From contig JAEZKP010000063.1 in assembly GCA_023436145.1 (NCBI GenBank), positions 1 to 54,882 on the forward strand: DNA of 54,882 nt. The letters are read 5' to 3'. Below are positions 42,017 to 52,139 of this stretch, in pieces. The first letter of the stretch is position 1; each line of letters starts with the position of its first letter. This DNA is from Fibrobacterota bacterium (GTDB lineage: Bacteria; Fibrobacterota; Chitinivibrionia; Chitinivibrionales; Chitinispirillaceae). Below the pieces are notes generated by a model that was given only the letters and a program-made list of their open reading frames with translations, was not told the origin of the DNA and ran no database searches. A program made the translations under genes and the position numbers.

Positions 42017-43822
42017 ATGGATAAAAACGCTCTCAATCCCCGTGAGGAATATCAAAAAAGATCAGATCAGTATTCGAAGTTGGCTGATAATATTAACAAA
42101 CGCATTCTATTGGTCAGTAATCTGCGCCTATTGATTTTTCTGGTTGTAATTTCCGGTGCAATCATTTTCTACAGAGCAGCCGATCACCTTCTTCTGGGAA
42201 TAGACCTTGCTGTCGGAATTGCAGTGTTCGTGGGGGTGGTATTATGGCATAACTCTCTTCATTACTCATACAATACTCTAAAAAAAAAGATTGAAATTAA
42301 TAAATCCGGGCTGATGCGAATGGATGGGCAATGGAGTGGATTTAAAGATTGTGGGGAGGATTTCATTGACCATGAGCATCCATACTCATGGGATCTTGAC
42401 ATTTTCGGCCCGAATTCACTGTTTCAATTGATTTCTGTGTGTCACACCTTTTTCGGAAGAAAAGCACTCGCTCAAAAGTTATGTGAAGGAGAAAAATCGG
42501 TTGAGAAGATTTTAAAAAAACAGGAAGCGATAAATGAACTTGCCCGTTCTCTCGATTGGAGACAGGAACTGGAGCTTCATGGAATGTTAAGTGATACCGG
42601 TACTTATCCTCAGAAATTTTTGCTTTGGAGTACACAGCATGATCCCACATTCAAATCGAATGTTGCGATTGTCATTTTCAGGATTTTGCCCTGGTTTTCT
42701 TTTTTAACTGGAATAGCAGGCTTTATACTCTACAAAACCCTGGTTTTCTTTGCAATTGCTTATGTGCTTCAATTTGTGCTTTATGCTTTTTATCACGCAA
42801 AGGTTTTAAGAGCAATAAACGCTTTCGAGAAAAACGGTCCACTCTTGCTTGCATATTCCAGGCTATTACATACGATAGAATCTGAAGAATTCAAATCGGA
42901 TTATCTTAATGAGTTAAAGCAAAATTTCCGTTCCGATGAAAAATCTGCATCAGAAGTATTTCGCTCATTGTCAAAAATTCTGAATGCGGCTGAAGTACGT
43001 TACAGTCCAATGGCACATTTGTTTGCCAACGCAATCATGCTCTGGGATTTTCAGTGCATTATCAGTGCAGGCCGGCTGAAGAAAAATTATGGAAAGCATT
43101 TTGGTGTCTGGATTGAAACAATCGCAAAATTTGAGGCATTGTCAAGCTTATCAATAATCAGATTTGAAAATCCGCTCTGGGTTTTTCCCTCGTTTACAGA
43201 AGAGGGTGTTGTTTTAAAAGGGGAGGGGTTAGGACATCCGCTGCTTCATAGTGGTCTGCGAGTCAGTAACGATTTACCTTTTCAGCCAGGGGGTACTGTA
43301 GCTATAATCACCGGTTCAAACATGTCCGGTAAGAGTACCTTTCTAAGAACTGTGGGGACAAATCTGGTGATGGCAATGGCAGGAGCTCCGGTATGTGCTT
43401 CATCGCTTCATTGTACACTAATGCAAATGTATACTTCCATGCGGATAAATGATGATCTTTCTTCAAAAGTCTCCACTTTTTATGCAGAACTTCTCAGAAT
43501 CAGGAAAATGGTGGAGGCGGTAAGAAGAGATGAAAAACTGATATTCCTGCTGGATGAGCTTTTCAGAGGAACCAATTCACAGGATCGTCATGATGGCGCA
43601 GTGGCTGTTTTAAAGGCACTTTCTAATCACAAATCAATAGGAATAATCTCCACACACGATCTGCAGCTCTGTAATCTGGCATATACTGACGAAAAGAGAT
43701 TTGTAAATTACCATTTCAAAGAACAATATAGCGGTGATTCCATTACCTTTGATTACAAACTTAATCCTGGGGAATCAAAAACCAAAAACGCCATGTTTCT
43801 TATAAAGATGATGGGGATTTAA
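42017..43822 (+). CDS. Membrane-associated MutS-like ATPase
   Basis: About 601 residues from ATG 42017 (AAGGAA upstream). The frame is open from TTG 41969, but those codons lie in the MITE end. Two N-terminal hydrophobic helices (about 45-65 and 70-95 of the long frame) lead to an alpha-helical lever region with another hydrophobic pair (about 235-275). The C-terminal MutS ATPase domain has Walker A TGSNMSGKSTFLR, Walker B LIFLLDELFRGTNS and the His switch STHDLQL. Mismatch-binding domain I is absent. It belongs to the MutS-related proteins with membrane segments that are common in Bacteroidota-like lineages; a role in mismatch repair is unlikely and the true role is unknown. Confidence 0.85.
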   Translation: MDKNALNPREEYQKRSDQYSKLADNINKRILLVSNLRLLIFLVVISGAIIFYRAADHLLLGIDLAVGIAVFVGVVLWHNSLHYSYNTLKKKIEINKSGLMRMDGQWSGFKDCGEDFIDHEHPYSWDLDIFGPNSLFQLISVCHTFFGRKALAQKLCEGEKSVEKILKKQEAINELARSLDWRQELELHGMLSDTGTYPQKFLLWSTQHDPTFKSNVAIVIFRILPWFSFLTGIAGFILYKTLVFFAIAYVLQFVLYAFYHAKVLRAINAFEKNGPLLLAYSRLLHTIESEEFKSDYLNELKQNFRSDEKSASEVFRSLSKILNAAEVRYSPMAHLFANAIMLWDFQCIISAGRLKKNYGKHFGVWIETIAKFEALSSLSIIRFENPLWVFPSFTEEGVVLKGEGLGHPLLHSGLRVSNDLPFQPGGTVAIITGSNMSGKSTFLRTVGTNLVMAMAGAPVCASSLHCTLMQMYTSMRINDDLSSKVSTFYAELLRIRKMVEAVRRDEKLIFLLDELFRGTNSQDRHDGAVAVLKALSNHKSIGIISTHDLQLCNLAYTDEKRFVNYHFKEQYSGDSITFDYKLNPGESKTKNAMFLIKMMGI

Positions 43823-43869
43823 ATCAGTATCAGTTAATATTCGTTATGAAAAATTTGGAGATACAAAGA

Positions 43870-44874
43870 ATGGACACTGTGAAAAAAAATGTAAAGATTG
43901 CAATAATCGGATACGGAAATGTTGGCCGCGGAGTTATGAAAGCAATTGAACAAAATCCCGACATGGAGCTTGTCTGCATTCTTTCACGTTCACCTGAGCG
44001 GGTAAAAAATGAGCTCGGCGATACAGTACCGGTTTTTGCTGAGGACAATCTTCTCGAGCTAAAAAAGGCTGATGTGGCTATTCTTTGCGGTGGGTCCAAA
44101 GACGATCTTCCGGTGCAAGGACCATTTTACGCGAAACATATCAACACTATCGACAGCTACGATAACCACAGTCAAGCGCTCTGTTATTTTAAAAGCATGG
44201 ACAAAGCGGCTTGCGAGGCTGGGACAGTCTGCTGCGTCTCAATTGGATGGGATCCGGGGACCTTCTCGCTTCAACGGGTACTTGGCAATGCTATAATCCC
44301 TGGTTCAAAAAACTACGGGTTTTACGGCACGGGCCCTAAGGGTGGGCTATCGATGGGACACTCGGATGCTATCCGGAGTATAAATGGTGTACAGGATGCA
44401 CGTCAGTACACTCATGCCATTGCGGAGGCAATTGAAAAGGTGCGTTCTGGAGAAAATCCCGAACTCAAACCCGGCGACATGCATTGGAGGGAATGCTTTG
44501 TTGTTGCGAAAGAAGGGGCTAATACCAGCGCTATTGAGCACGAAATAAAAAGCATGAGCGGTTACTTTGCACCATACAAAACAGTGGTGCACTTCGTAAG
44601 TCAGGAAGAACTGGATGAAAAGTATTCAGGTTTTCCTCATGACGGACTTGTAATCGGTTCGGGGAGAACAGGGGATGGCAACCATGCTCTTGTAGAATAC
44701 CGGAACATTTGGGATAGTAACCCCGAAGCGACTGCAAATATTCTGGTTGCACATGCACGTGCAGCTAAGCGTCTGGCAGATGAAAACCGCAGAGGCGCAT
44801 TCACTATTCTGGACATTCCACCCGCATACTTGTCACCTCATTCCCGGGAAGAGCTCATTGGAACATTTCTGTAA
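43870..44874 (+). CDS. ddh: meso-Diaminopimelate D-dehydrogenase
   Basis: About 334 residues from ATG 43870, chosen because TTGGAG lies nine bases upstream. The N-terminal Rossmann motif IAIIGYGNVGRGV, TIDSYDNHSQAL, GWDPGTFSLQRVLG, GGLSMGHSDAIRSINGVQDARQYT and HFVSQEELDEKYSGFPHDG (in parts) match DAP dehydrogenase. It converts tetrahydrodipicolinate directly to meso-DAP with NADPH and ammonium, one of the alternative lysine and peptidoglycan precursor routes. It lies with mutS-like between the two MITE copies. Ddh is patchily distributed and often spread by transfer; its codon use looks a little more GC-rich than its neighbours (visual impression only). Confidence 0.92.
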   Translation: MDTVKKNVKIAIIGYGNVGRGVMKAIEQNPDMELVCILSRSPERVKNELGDTVPVFAEDNLLELKKADVAILCGGSKDDLPVQGPFYAKHINTIDSYDNHSQALCYFKSMDKAACEAGTVCCVSIGWDPGTFSLQRVLGNAIIPGSKNYGFYGTGPKGGLSMGHSDAIRSINGVQDARQYTHAIAEAIEKVRSGENPELKPGDMHWRECFVVAKEGANTSAIEHEIKSMSGYFAPYKTVVHFVSQEELDEKYSGFPHDGLVIGSGRTGDGNHALVEYRNIWDSNPEATANILVAHARAAKRLADENRRGAFTILDIPPAYLSPHSREELIGTFL

Positions 44875-44899
44875 AGGGTAACCGGTGAATATTTAAATA

Positions 44900-45028
44900 G
44901 TTCCTGTTCAAAATGCACTAAATCCGTCATGCCCGAGTTGTTTTATCGGGCATCCATCCTAAAGAATACAGGAAAAAGATAGATTCCAGTTCCAGATCAA
45001 TTAGCATTGGTTCATTTTGAACAGAAAC
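44900..45028 (-). mobile_element. MITE-like element, copy 2 (inverted)
   Basis: A 129-bp element with near-perfect terminal inverted repeats: left GTTCCTGTTCAAAATG, right CATTTTGAACAGAAAC. A perfect 8-bp inner hairpin (ATGCCCGA/TCGGGCAT) is present. It is flanked on both sides by TAAATA, a probable 6-bp target-site duplication, so it looks like a real insertion. It is in the opposite orientation to copy 1, so the two copies bracket the mutS-like and ddh genes. No transposase is encoded; movement would need one supplied elsewhere. Confidence 0.85.
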
Positions 45029-45431
45029 TAAATAGGTGTTGGTTGCGCTCAGGCATTTTTCAATGCGATTCTCACTGGTGGCGAACCAGTATGCGGATGC
45101 AGCAAAGACGGTAAATTATCATCAGGATGCTGTTGATGCTAAACCACTTCTTATACGTCTATAAAAAGGAAGAAGACCAGTATTTCTAAAACATTTTCCA
45201 GATCAGGGGTAATAATAAATAAACACATCAGAAAAAATCTAACATCCGGCATAGACAGGTTTCAAAACAGCCTCTTTTTCTGGTAACCAGGTTTCCATAC
45301 TCTTGCCTCTTTTCTCCCTGAGAGCTATTTTTACCAACCAAACAGGTTCCCGCGAGGAGTTAAATTGAGCATTACAGCTTTTTTTGCTAAATGACAAAAA
45401 CTAACCTTAAGAACCGAAAAAAAACTCACTG
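45029..45431. other. 403-bp spacer between the MITE copy and tamB
   Basis: No supported gene or RNA. It includes a short palindrome-like ACTGGTGGCGAACCAGT near 45079 and AT-rich stretches that may hold the tamB promoter. Nothing else is recognised. Confidence 0.5.
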
Positions 45432-48400
45432 ATGTACCTCACCAGGCGAACCCTTATGAAGCGCATTTTACTGTTTCTTGCAGTTTCCGCAACTGCAGTT
45501 TTGCTCCTCCTGATCGGAGCCGTAGCACTGATTGCGCGTTCCAACACGGTTCATCAAACCATCATCGACCAAATCAATAAGGAGATTCCAGGAAAGTTCT
45601 CTATCCAGCGGATAGCAATATCACCCCTGGCTATCAAAGTCGAAATCAATGATTTTGTGCTGGCCGATTCCTCGGGAAAAGAACTGGCAGGCATACAGCA
45701 TCTATATATAGATGTATCCAGCTTGGCACTTTTGCGGAAAAAAGTTCTGGTTCGACGCGCATCGATCGAGAACCCACGCATCAAGATCGATATCGATTCG
45801 ACAGGATCAATTTCGCTCCTCAAAGCACTCATCGATAGTAGCAATCAGCCTGACTCTGCGAGTAAGGCCCCTCCCGCGGACAGTTTCGCATTACCCCTGG
45901 CTATCGATATTCAAAACCTTAACATTGTCAATGGAGAGATCGTTTTTGCTGCCGGACATCAAAACATCGATGTAGGTGCACATGGCCTGTCCATCAAGGC
46001 AAATGGTCAGAGCAGGACATTTTCGGCTGATCTGGAGATAGGCTTTGATTCGCTCAATTTGGGGTTAAAAAATGGTCCGATATATTTATATGACCTTTTT
46101 CTAATGGCAAGAATGCGTGAAATGAACCTAGATACAGTTGTGGTTTCCGGGCGAACAACTGGTTCATCGTTTTCTATAAAGGGGAGCGCTAAAGCTCCAT
46201 TTAACGATCCACTGATTAATTTGGTACTTGCTACCAATATTGCACTTCCGGAAGTTTCTGCTGTCATCGGAAACGATCTCGTACTTGATGGTGCTGTTGC
46301 AATCAATGTCGGATTTTCGGGTAGAATAGGCAATCCGGATAAGGCCGGGCTCACTGTTCTCAGCAGTGGTGCCACTATCGCAGGGTATATAATTGACTCT
46401 CTTTATTGTGCAACTAACCTGCAGGATCGGGTAGTGCACATCTCACCGCTTTCAATCGATGCAGGTGCTGGCAGTGTGACTATTAATGGCAGTGTGGATG
46501 CGCGCAGATTTTTTCCGGATGGCTTTACCGGAGCACAAGGCTCTTTACAGGAGCTTGCTTATCAACTGGAGGTGAAAGCAGAGCGGTTTCTGATTGATAC
46601 ACTACTGCCAGGAATGTCCGGATCTGCAGATATCAGTTTATTGATTAATGGAAAAGGGGTAAATCCTGATTCGATTACTGCAGATGTGGCGATGAACGCT
46701 GGCGTTGAATCGTTTCGTCTTGACTCTTTAAAGCAGCCGTTGAATGCAACAGTCGCCTGTTCTGCTACGGTGAAAGATGGAGAAGCTCAGGTGAGCCGGT
46801 TTGACGCGGCATTCGGTGAGACGGAGTTGTCACTCTCCGGAGCTTACCATATTTTATCTGGAGCTGTTAATGGTATACTGGATGCAAATGTGCCTTCAAT
46901 TGCCGCTTTGCTTGAAAGTGTTTTCCCTTTTGACAGTCTCGAAGGAAGAGTGCAGTTGTCTGCGCGTTTTAACGGTGATATCAGGCATCCACAGGCACAA
47001 CTTGATCTCAAAGCAGATTCGATAGTTTACAAAACGATACCGGCAGGTGAGATAGAACTTGCCGTTCAACTTGACAGTAATGGCATGGCAACTGTAAACA
47101 AGCTGGATGTCGCGATGGGGAAATCCGGGATTTTTATTAAAGGAAATGCCTGCGTGTTAGATAATGGAGCTCCTGTAGATGTCGAAAAAATCACATTTGA
47201 CTGCTCAGTTGCTGCTCCGGGAATCTTTGTTGAAGATTTTATCGATTCTGTATCAGCCCGTATTGAAATTAATGGTGCGGTCAGAGGAACCATATCCGAT
47301 CTTCATGGTCATGTAAATATCGAAGCTGATGATATCGCTGCTGCCGGACAAACCATTGAACGGGTGAGTCTGGATGCCAATCTGGATAAACAACGGGTGT
47401 TGATCGAACCCCTTCAAATTTCGCTCTTTCCGGGTGCTTCTCTCTCTGTTACCGGCTGGGCATCGGTTAAAGATTCATTCGATCTCAGGCTTTCCAGCAG
47501 TTCTATCGAGCTTGCAGCCATTCCACAATTGTTAAAAGTTATGGATTCTCTTTACGGAACAGCATCTGTATCAATTCATGCACAAGGTACCTACCCGCAG
47601 CCCAGGGCTAAGGGAAAAATATCTGTTAACAAAATAAAATCTGGAATGTACCCGATTGACGATGTCGATTTACAGTTTGGTTTTGAAAACCAGCGGCTTG
47701 AAATCAAAGGTGCTGCGATTGCTATGCTGGATGGTTACTATGATTTATCAAATAAGGGATTTTCACTGAAAGCAGATCTGGATTCTATTCAATTACGGCC
47801 TTTTCTGGCAATGACCGGACAGCAGCTCGATGGGGTTCTGAAATCTGCATTGCGCTTGTCTGGAACCACTGATAGTCTGGAAGCGGCAACTGGTGACATG
47901 ACTATAGAAAACCTCGTTATAAACTACAACAAAGAGAAGATCGTAGAAACACGAGATCTGCGCATGGAACTTGTGAACAAACAATATTCTGTACCGGATT
48001 TTTCCATCTCTCTTGCAGGTGAAGGGAAAATAAACGGTCATGCCAGTGGGAAAATTGATGGTTCGCATGATGCGATGATCAAAGGCATTATACCTTTGAC
48101 TGTGGTGCAATACTTTGCACCTGATCTGGATGAAATCGAGGGGCGTATAACAATCGATGCACTTTTTAATGGTACGATAAAGGAGCATACGCTTAAAGCC
48201 GAACTGCGGCCTGAAGGTATTGCCATGGCTATTCCCGGTCTTTCTCAGCGGCTCCATTCGCTTAATGGATTGATTGTAGCTACAAAAGATGCTGTGCGGA
48301 TCGAGTCACTCAGTGCCGGAATTGGAAATGGTGCAGTTCGCGCAAAAGGTCATCTAAAGCTTGATGCGCTTTCCCCTTCAGATATGATGGCAGATCTAAT

Positions 48401-49355
48401 TATGGATGCGGTACCTGTTAGTTTACCGGGTATGCTGGATATGGCATTAAACGCAAATTTGCGCATTGCAGGTACACCAGACACTACCATCGCATCCGGA
48501 TCGATCGTACTGCTTGAGGGGTTGTATTATCAGGATATTGTCATCAATCCATTGGCTTCCATGGGGCAGAAACGTAAGCGTAAAGAAGCTCCGCCCCCGG
48601 CTGAAATCACCCTTCCATTTATGCGTAACATGCGTTTCAATGTGGATCTTTCAGGGCGTTCTCCGTTTCGGGTTGATAATAACATGGCTCAGCTTTACAT
48701 TAACCCCGATCTTCAACTCTCCGGAACGCTTGCTTCGCCTGCAGTTAATGGCAGGGCAGCGGTTGAGCAGGGGACAATCAGTTACCTGAAAAAAGTTTTT
48801 ACTGTTGAAAAAGGGGTGATTGATTTTGTTAATCCTTATGCAATAGAGCCAAAGGTAGACATCCGCGGAACGGTGCCTGTGCAGGAAAGAACTATACAGT
48901 TGCTATTGAGTGGAGGTATCGATGATCTTCAGTTTTCCCTCTCCAGTAATGATCCTTCACTTGAGGATCAGGATATAATAATGCTCTTAGTGCTTGGTAA
49001 AACTTCAACCGAACTGCAATCTGGAGGTATGGGTGGGCAATCGCCAGAACAGATGCTTGCGTCACTGGTAGCGTCAACTTTTGGCGATGACCTTAAAAAA
49101 GCTACAGGCTTGGATGTAATAGAAGTTGAAACAGGAAACGCGGATAATGCAGCCTCGGATCGTATCGCGGTGACTGTGGGTAAAGACATTACCCGACGTT
49201 TAAGAACCAAATACACAGTTGAATCGGAAGCTTCATTAATAGTACAGAGGGCTACTGCTGAGTATCGTATTTTACAGGATCTGCTTCTTTCAGGATATCA
49301 GGATACCCGTGGTGTAAATGGTGGCGAACTGCGTTTTATTTGGGAGAGGCGTTAA
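45432..49355 (+). CDS. TamB-like envelope protein (AsmA/DUF490 type)
   Basis: A 1307-residue protein with one N-terminal signal-anchor helix (LLFLAVSATAVLLLLIGAVALI). It has a long beta-rich body of repeated AsmA/TamB-type segments (KFSIQRIAISPLAIKVEINDF and many G-x-V-x-hydrophobic repeats). The C-terminal TamB domain (about 1010-1307) ends VSEASLIVQR..LLSGYQDTRGVNGGELRFIWERR (short form GGELRFIWERR). TamB bridges inner and outer membranes and, with TamA, moves lipids or inserts outer-membrane proteins. The TAA stop is one base before the tamA-like ATG. ATG 45432 opens the frame and ATG 45456 is an alternative; neither has a clear Shine-Dalgarno. Confidence 0.88.
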   Translation: MYLTRRTLMKRILLFLAVSATAVLLLLIGAVALIARSNTVHQTIIDQINKEIPGKFSIQRIAISPLAIKVEINDFVLADSSGKELAGIQHLYIDVSSLALLRKKVLVRRASIENPRIKIDIDSTGSISLLKALIDSSNQPDSASKAPPADSFALPLAIDIQNLNIVNGEIVFAAGHQNIDVGAHGLSIKANGQSRTFSADLEIGFDSLNLGLKNGPIYLYDLFLMARMREMNLDTVVVSGRTTGSSFSIKGSAKAPFNDPLINLVLATNIALPEVSAVIGNDLVLDGAVAINVGFSGRIGNPDKAGLTVLSSGATIAGYIIDSLYCATNLQDRVVHISPLSIDAGAGSVTINGSVDARRFFPDGFTGAQGSLQELAYQLEVKAERFLIDTLLPGMSGSADISLLINGKGVNPDSITADVAMNAGVESFRLDSLKQPLNATVACSATVKDGEAQVSRFDAAFGETELSLSGAYHILSGAVNGILDANVPSIAALLESVFPFDSLEGRVQLSARFNGDIRHPQAQLDLKADSIVYKTIPAGEIELAVQLDSNGMATVNKLDVAMGKSGIFIKGNACVLDNGAPVDVEKITFDCSVAAPGIFVEDFIDSVSARIEINGAVRGTISDLHGHVNIEADDIAAAGQTIERVSLDANLDKQRVLIEPLQISLFPGASLSVTGWASVKDSFDLRLSSSSIELAAIPQLLKVMDSLYGTASVSIHAQGTYPQPRAKGKISVNKIKSGMYPIDDVDLQFGFENQRLEIKGAAIAMLDGYYDLSNKGFSLKADLDSIQLRPFLAMTGQQLDGVLKSALRLSGTTDSLEAATGDMTIENLVINYNKEKIVETRDLRMELVNKQYSVPDFSISLAGEGKINGHASGKIDGSHDAMIKGIIPLTVVQYFAPDLDEIEGRITIDALFNGTIKEHTLKAELRPEGIAMAIPGLSQRLHSLNGLIVATKDAVRIESLSAGIGNGAVRAKGHLKLDALSPSDMMADLIMDAVPVSLPGMLDMALNANLRIAGTPDTTIASGSIVLLEGLYYQDIVINPLASMGQKRKRKEAPPPAEITLPFMRNMRFNVDLSGRSPFRVDNNMAQLYINPDLQLSGTLASPAVNGRAAVEQGTISYLKKVFTVEKGVIDFVNPYAIEPKVDIRGTVPVQERTIQLLLSGGIDDLQFSLSSNDPSLEDQDIIMLLVLGKTSTELQSGGMGGQSPEQMLASLVASTFGDDLKKATGLDVIEVETGNADNAASDRIAVTVGKDITRRLRTKYTVESEASLIVQRATAEYRILQDLLLSGYQDTRGVNGGELRFIWERR

Positions 49356-49356
49356 T

Positions 49357-52119
49357 ATGCTGATCCGCTTCTTGATGCTTCCAAAGTTCTTTTTATTGGT
49401 ATTTTGCCTCTTTTCCGGATTAGTCTTTTCCACCACTCCAAAGGTGAAGGTGGAATTAACTGAAGAACGGGTAAACAGAGAAGAACTGCTCGAATTTGCC
49501 GGCAAACTGATTATGTGTAAACCAGATGCTGCTTACGACAGTGCCACTGTTGCCTCATCTGTAGAGGCGCTCAGGCTGACTGGCTTGTTTGCTGATGTCA
49601 AGGTTAGCTGTTCGGATTCAACAGTGACCTTTCTTCTTACTCCGGCCAGATATATCCGGGACATACGAATAGAAAAGTCGTATCCTCTTTTCCGGGATGA
49701 TGTTGAACGGGTATTGAGCATTTACCCCGGAGATGTATTCCGCAAGGAAGAGGTATTAAGACAGGATTCAATTATCACGGCACTCTACCACAGGGAAGGT
49801 TTTGTTGCACCGCAGGTAGAGATTTCAACCCACGCTTATCGCGGTGGATGCGACTCTGTGGTGGATGTAAGAATTAAGGCAGGTGATTATTACCGTCTGA
49901 AAAATATCGAGATCACCGGTAACCGTGTGAAATCCGCGTTTTCCATTAAAAGAAACATGCGTTCCTGGCTGACATCGATTATGCCTGGAAGTGCAGGACG
50001 ATTTGTACACTCGATTTATCGTGAAGACATAGAAAATTGTTTAGAAAGATATCGAAAGAGTGGTTTTGCTGATATAGCAATAAATGATACTCTTATAATT
50101 GACAGTGTTACAAAGTCGGTAAAGGCAGTTCTTACCATAAATGAAGGGGATAAGTACGTCCTGAAAAGCTCCCGGCGCAGTGGAAGAAGTGTAAAGCAGG
50201 AGGTACGAAACAATGCAGAAAATGCTTTTCGCAATGGAAACCGCAATAACGTTGCACTGAGGCGTCTGCAGAAATCAACCGAAAGCTACCTGAAGGAAGA
50301 GGGCTTTTTGAATGCCAACCTGACTGTTTACGACACGGTCGTTGCGAAAAGGAAAAAAAATAAAAGAATAGTGACATTTGATGTTCAGCGGAATGATCGT
50401 ACCACGGTCTCCTCAATTGTCATCAATGGCGCATCCTCTATGAGTAATGATGAGCTTTTGGGTCAGGTGCTTCATACCGACAAGGGAAATGAAAAGAAGA
50501 GGGCTTATTCACCTGAAAGGCTGCAGGAAGATGCTTTTGCTATTGAGCAACTCTACACTTCCAGGGGATTTTTAAAAGCAAAGGCAACTGCCAGGACAAA
50601 TATCGAAAATAATAAGGTCTCTATACTCATAGATATTGATGAGGGTATGCAAACCTTAATTGGCAGCGTATCGGTTGACAGCATCAGCCTTCTGGATTTG
50701 GAGCCTACTGTTGTGTTGTCTACAGATGCTGGAACCGCATTCCGTGCAGACCGTCTGAAAAGTGACAAACGGGTTCTCGAAGCGAAGATCTCCGAGCTTG
50801 GTTATCCTCACGTTGTAGTTACTCCTGTGGTTACCTTTAATGATGACAGTACAAAGGCGGATGTTCGTTTTAAAATCGATACCGGACCCAGGGTGGTCCT
50901 TGGAGAGGTACGCTATGCAGGAGCATTAAAAACAAAAGAGCGCGTACTTAGCCGGGAGTTTAAAGCTGTTAAGGGAATGCCCTTGTCACTTTCAAGAATG
51001 GTGGAATCACAAAGAAATATACGGGACATGGGACTTTTCAGCTCTGTTCGTTTGAAAACGATAGGATTGCGTGAAAAACGTGACACTGTGCATGTCGTGG
51101 TGGAGGTTACCGAGAAGCGTCCTTATCATGGAGTAATAGGTGGCGGATATGAGTCGGAAAAAAGAGTGTTTTTTAATGCCAAAGCTGGTGATCGTAATTT
51201 TTTAGGGTCAAACAGGGAAATCTGGGTTGGAGCAGAGGCAAGTCAGATTGACGAAGCCATAATTAACAGAACATTCCAGGATGTTGACGGTCGCGCTGAG
51301 ATGGGATTGACCGAGCGAAGGCTCTTCGGATTGCCGCTTATGGCTACCGGTGAAATTTATGCAGAGCGGACTTCGGAGCTTAACATCGAATGGAGAAGTG
51401 TTGCTTATGGAGTTTCTGCTGCACTTAACGCAGCTGCAACAAAACACTTATTACTTGGAATGGGCAGCAAGCTTGAAAGGCGAAGTCTTCTTTTGGAAAA
51501 TGGGGAAGAGAACCTGGAGGACAAAGGCCCCCGCACCTCTTTCATACTTACACCTACATTAACTTATGATAGGAGGGACTCATTTACCAAGCCGAAAAAA
51601 GGTACCTTTTTAGGTGCATCGGTTGATCTCTCGAAAAGTATAGGAAGCAGCATAGATAATTATGTCAAGCTTCAACTGGAAGCCAAATCTTTTCTCACTC
51701 CGCTATCGTTTATTACTTTTGCCGGCATAGTGCGGGCGGGCTATATCCACCCTTATGGCGGTACTACGACCATCCCTACAGACCGTCTTTTTTATCTGGG
51801 TGGGACCAGAAATGTACGTGGTTTTAAAGAGAATCTTCTTGTTTCAGATTCAAGTGGTGGACGGGTGGCTCTTTCTGCCTCTCTGGAAGCACGGATACCC
51901 CTTGTTTTTAATTTTGAGCTTGCAGGATTTTATGACATCGGACGTCTGCAAAACAGTTTTGCTTCATTTAATTTCGATCAGTTTCGTATGTCCGCAGGAG
52001 GTGGTATACGCTATATGACCCCTATAGGACCAGTCGGCCTTCTTTACGGTAGAAAAATCAGTAAAAAACCCGATGAGGACCCTGGTGCTTTCCATTTTTC
52101 GATCGGGTATACCTTTTAG
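49357..52119 (+). CDS. TamA/BamA-like Omp85 outer-membrane protein
   Basis: About 920 residues from ATG 49357, preceded by GGGAGAGG and one base after the tamB-like stop; a frame open from 49318 overlaps tamB and is not needed. After a signal sequence (FFLLVFCLFSGLVFSTTP) come several POTRA domains (about 20-510; typical turns such as LRLTGLFADV and DMGLFSSVRLKT). The C-terminal 16-stranded Omp85 barrel (about 560-920) contains the lid motif GGTRNVRGFKENL (RGF) and ends in a C-terminal Phe (FSIGYTF), the Bam recognition end. Pairing with TamB argues for TamA rather than the essential BamA, though the many POTRA units are also BamA-like. Confidence 0.9.
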   Translation: MLIRFLMLPKFFLLVFCLFSGLVFSTTPKVKVELTEERVNREELLEFAGKLIMCKPDAAYDSATVASSVEALRLTGLFADVKVSCSDSTVTFLLTPARYIRDIRIEKSYPLFRDDVERVLSIYPGDVFRKEEVLRQDSIITALYHREGFVAPQVEISTHAYRGGCDSVVDVRIKAGDYYRLKNIEITGNRVKSAFSIKRNMRSWLTSIMPGSAGRFVHSIYREDIENCLERYRKSGFADIAINDTLIIDSVTKSVKAVLTINEGDKYVLKSSRRSGRSVKQEVRNNAENAFRNGNRNNVALRRLQKSTESYLKEEGFLNANLTVYDTVVAKRKKNKRIVTFDVQRNDRTTVSSIVINGASSMSNDELLGQVLHTDKGNEKKRAYSPERLQEDAFAIEQLYTSRGFLKAKATARTNIENNKVSILIDIDEGMQTLIGSVSVDSISLLDLEPTVVLSTDAGTAFRADRLKSDKRVLEAKISELGYPHVVVTPVVTFNDDSTKADVRFKIDTGPRVVLGEVRYAGALKTKERVLSREFKAVKGMPLSLSRMVESQRNIRDMGLFSSVRLKTIGLREKRDTVHVVVEVTEKRPYHGVIGGGYESEKRVFFNAKAGDRNFLGSNREIWVGAEASQIDEAIINRTFQDVDGRAEMGLTERRLFGLPLMATGEIYAERTSELNIEWRSVAYGVSAALNAAATKHLLLGMGSKLERRSLLLENGEENLEDKGPRTSFILTPTLTYDRRDSFTKPKKGTFLGASVDLSKSIGSSIDNYVKLQLEAKSFLTPLSFITFAGIVRAGYIHPYGGTTTIPTDRLFYLGGTRNVRGFKENLLVSDSSGGRVALSASLEARIPLVFNFELAGFYDIGRLQNSFASFNFDQFRMSAGGGIRYMTPIGPVGLLYGRKISKKPDEDPGAFHFSIGYTF

Positions 52120-52139
52120 GTGGGACGTCCTTTGTTTAC

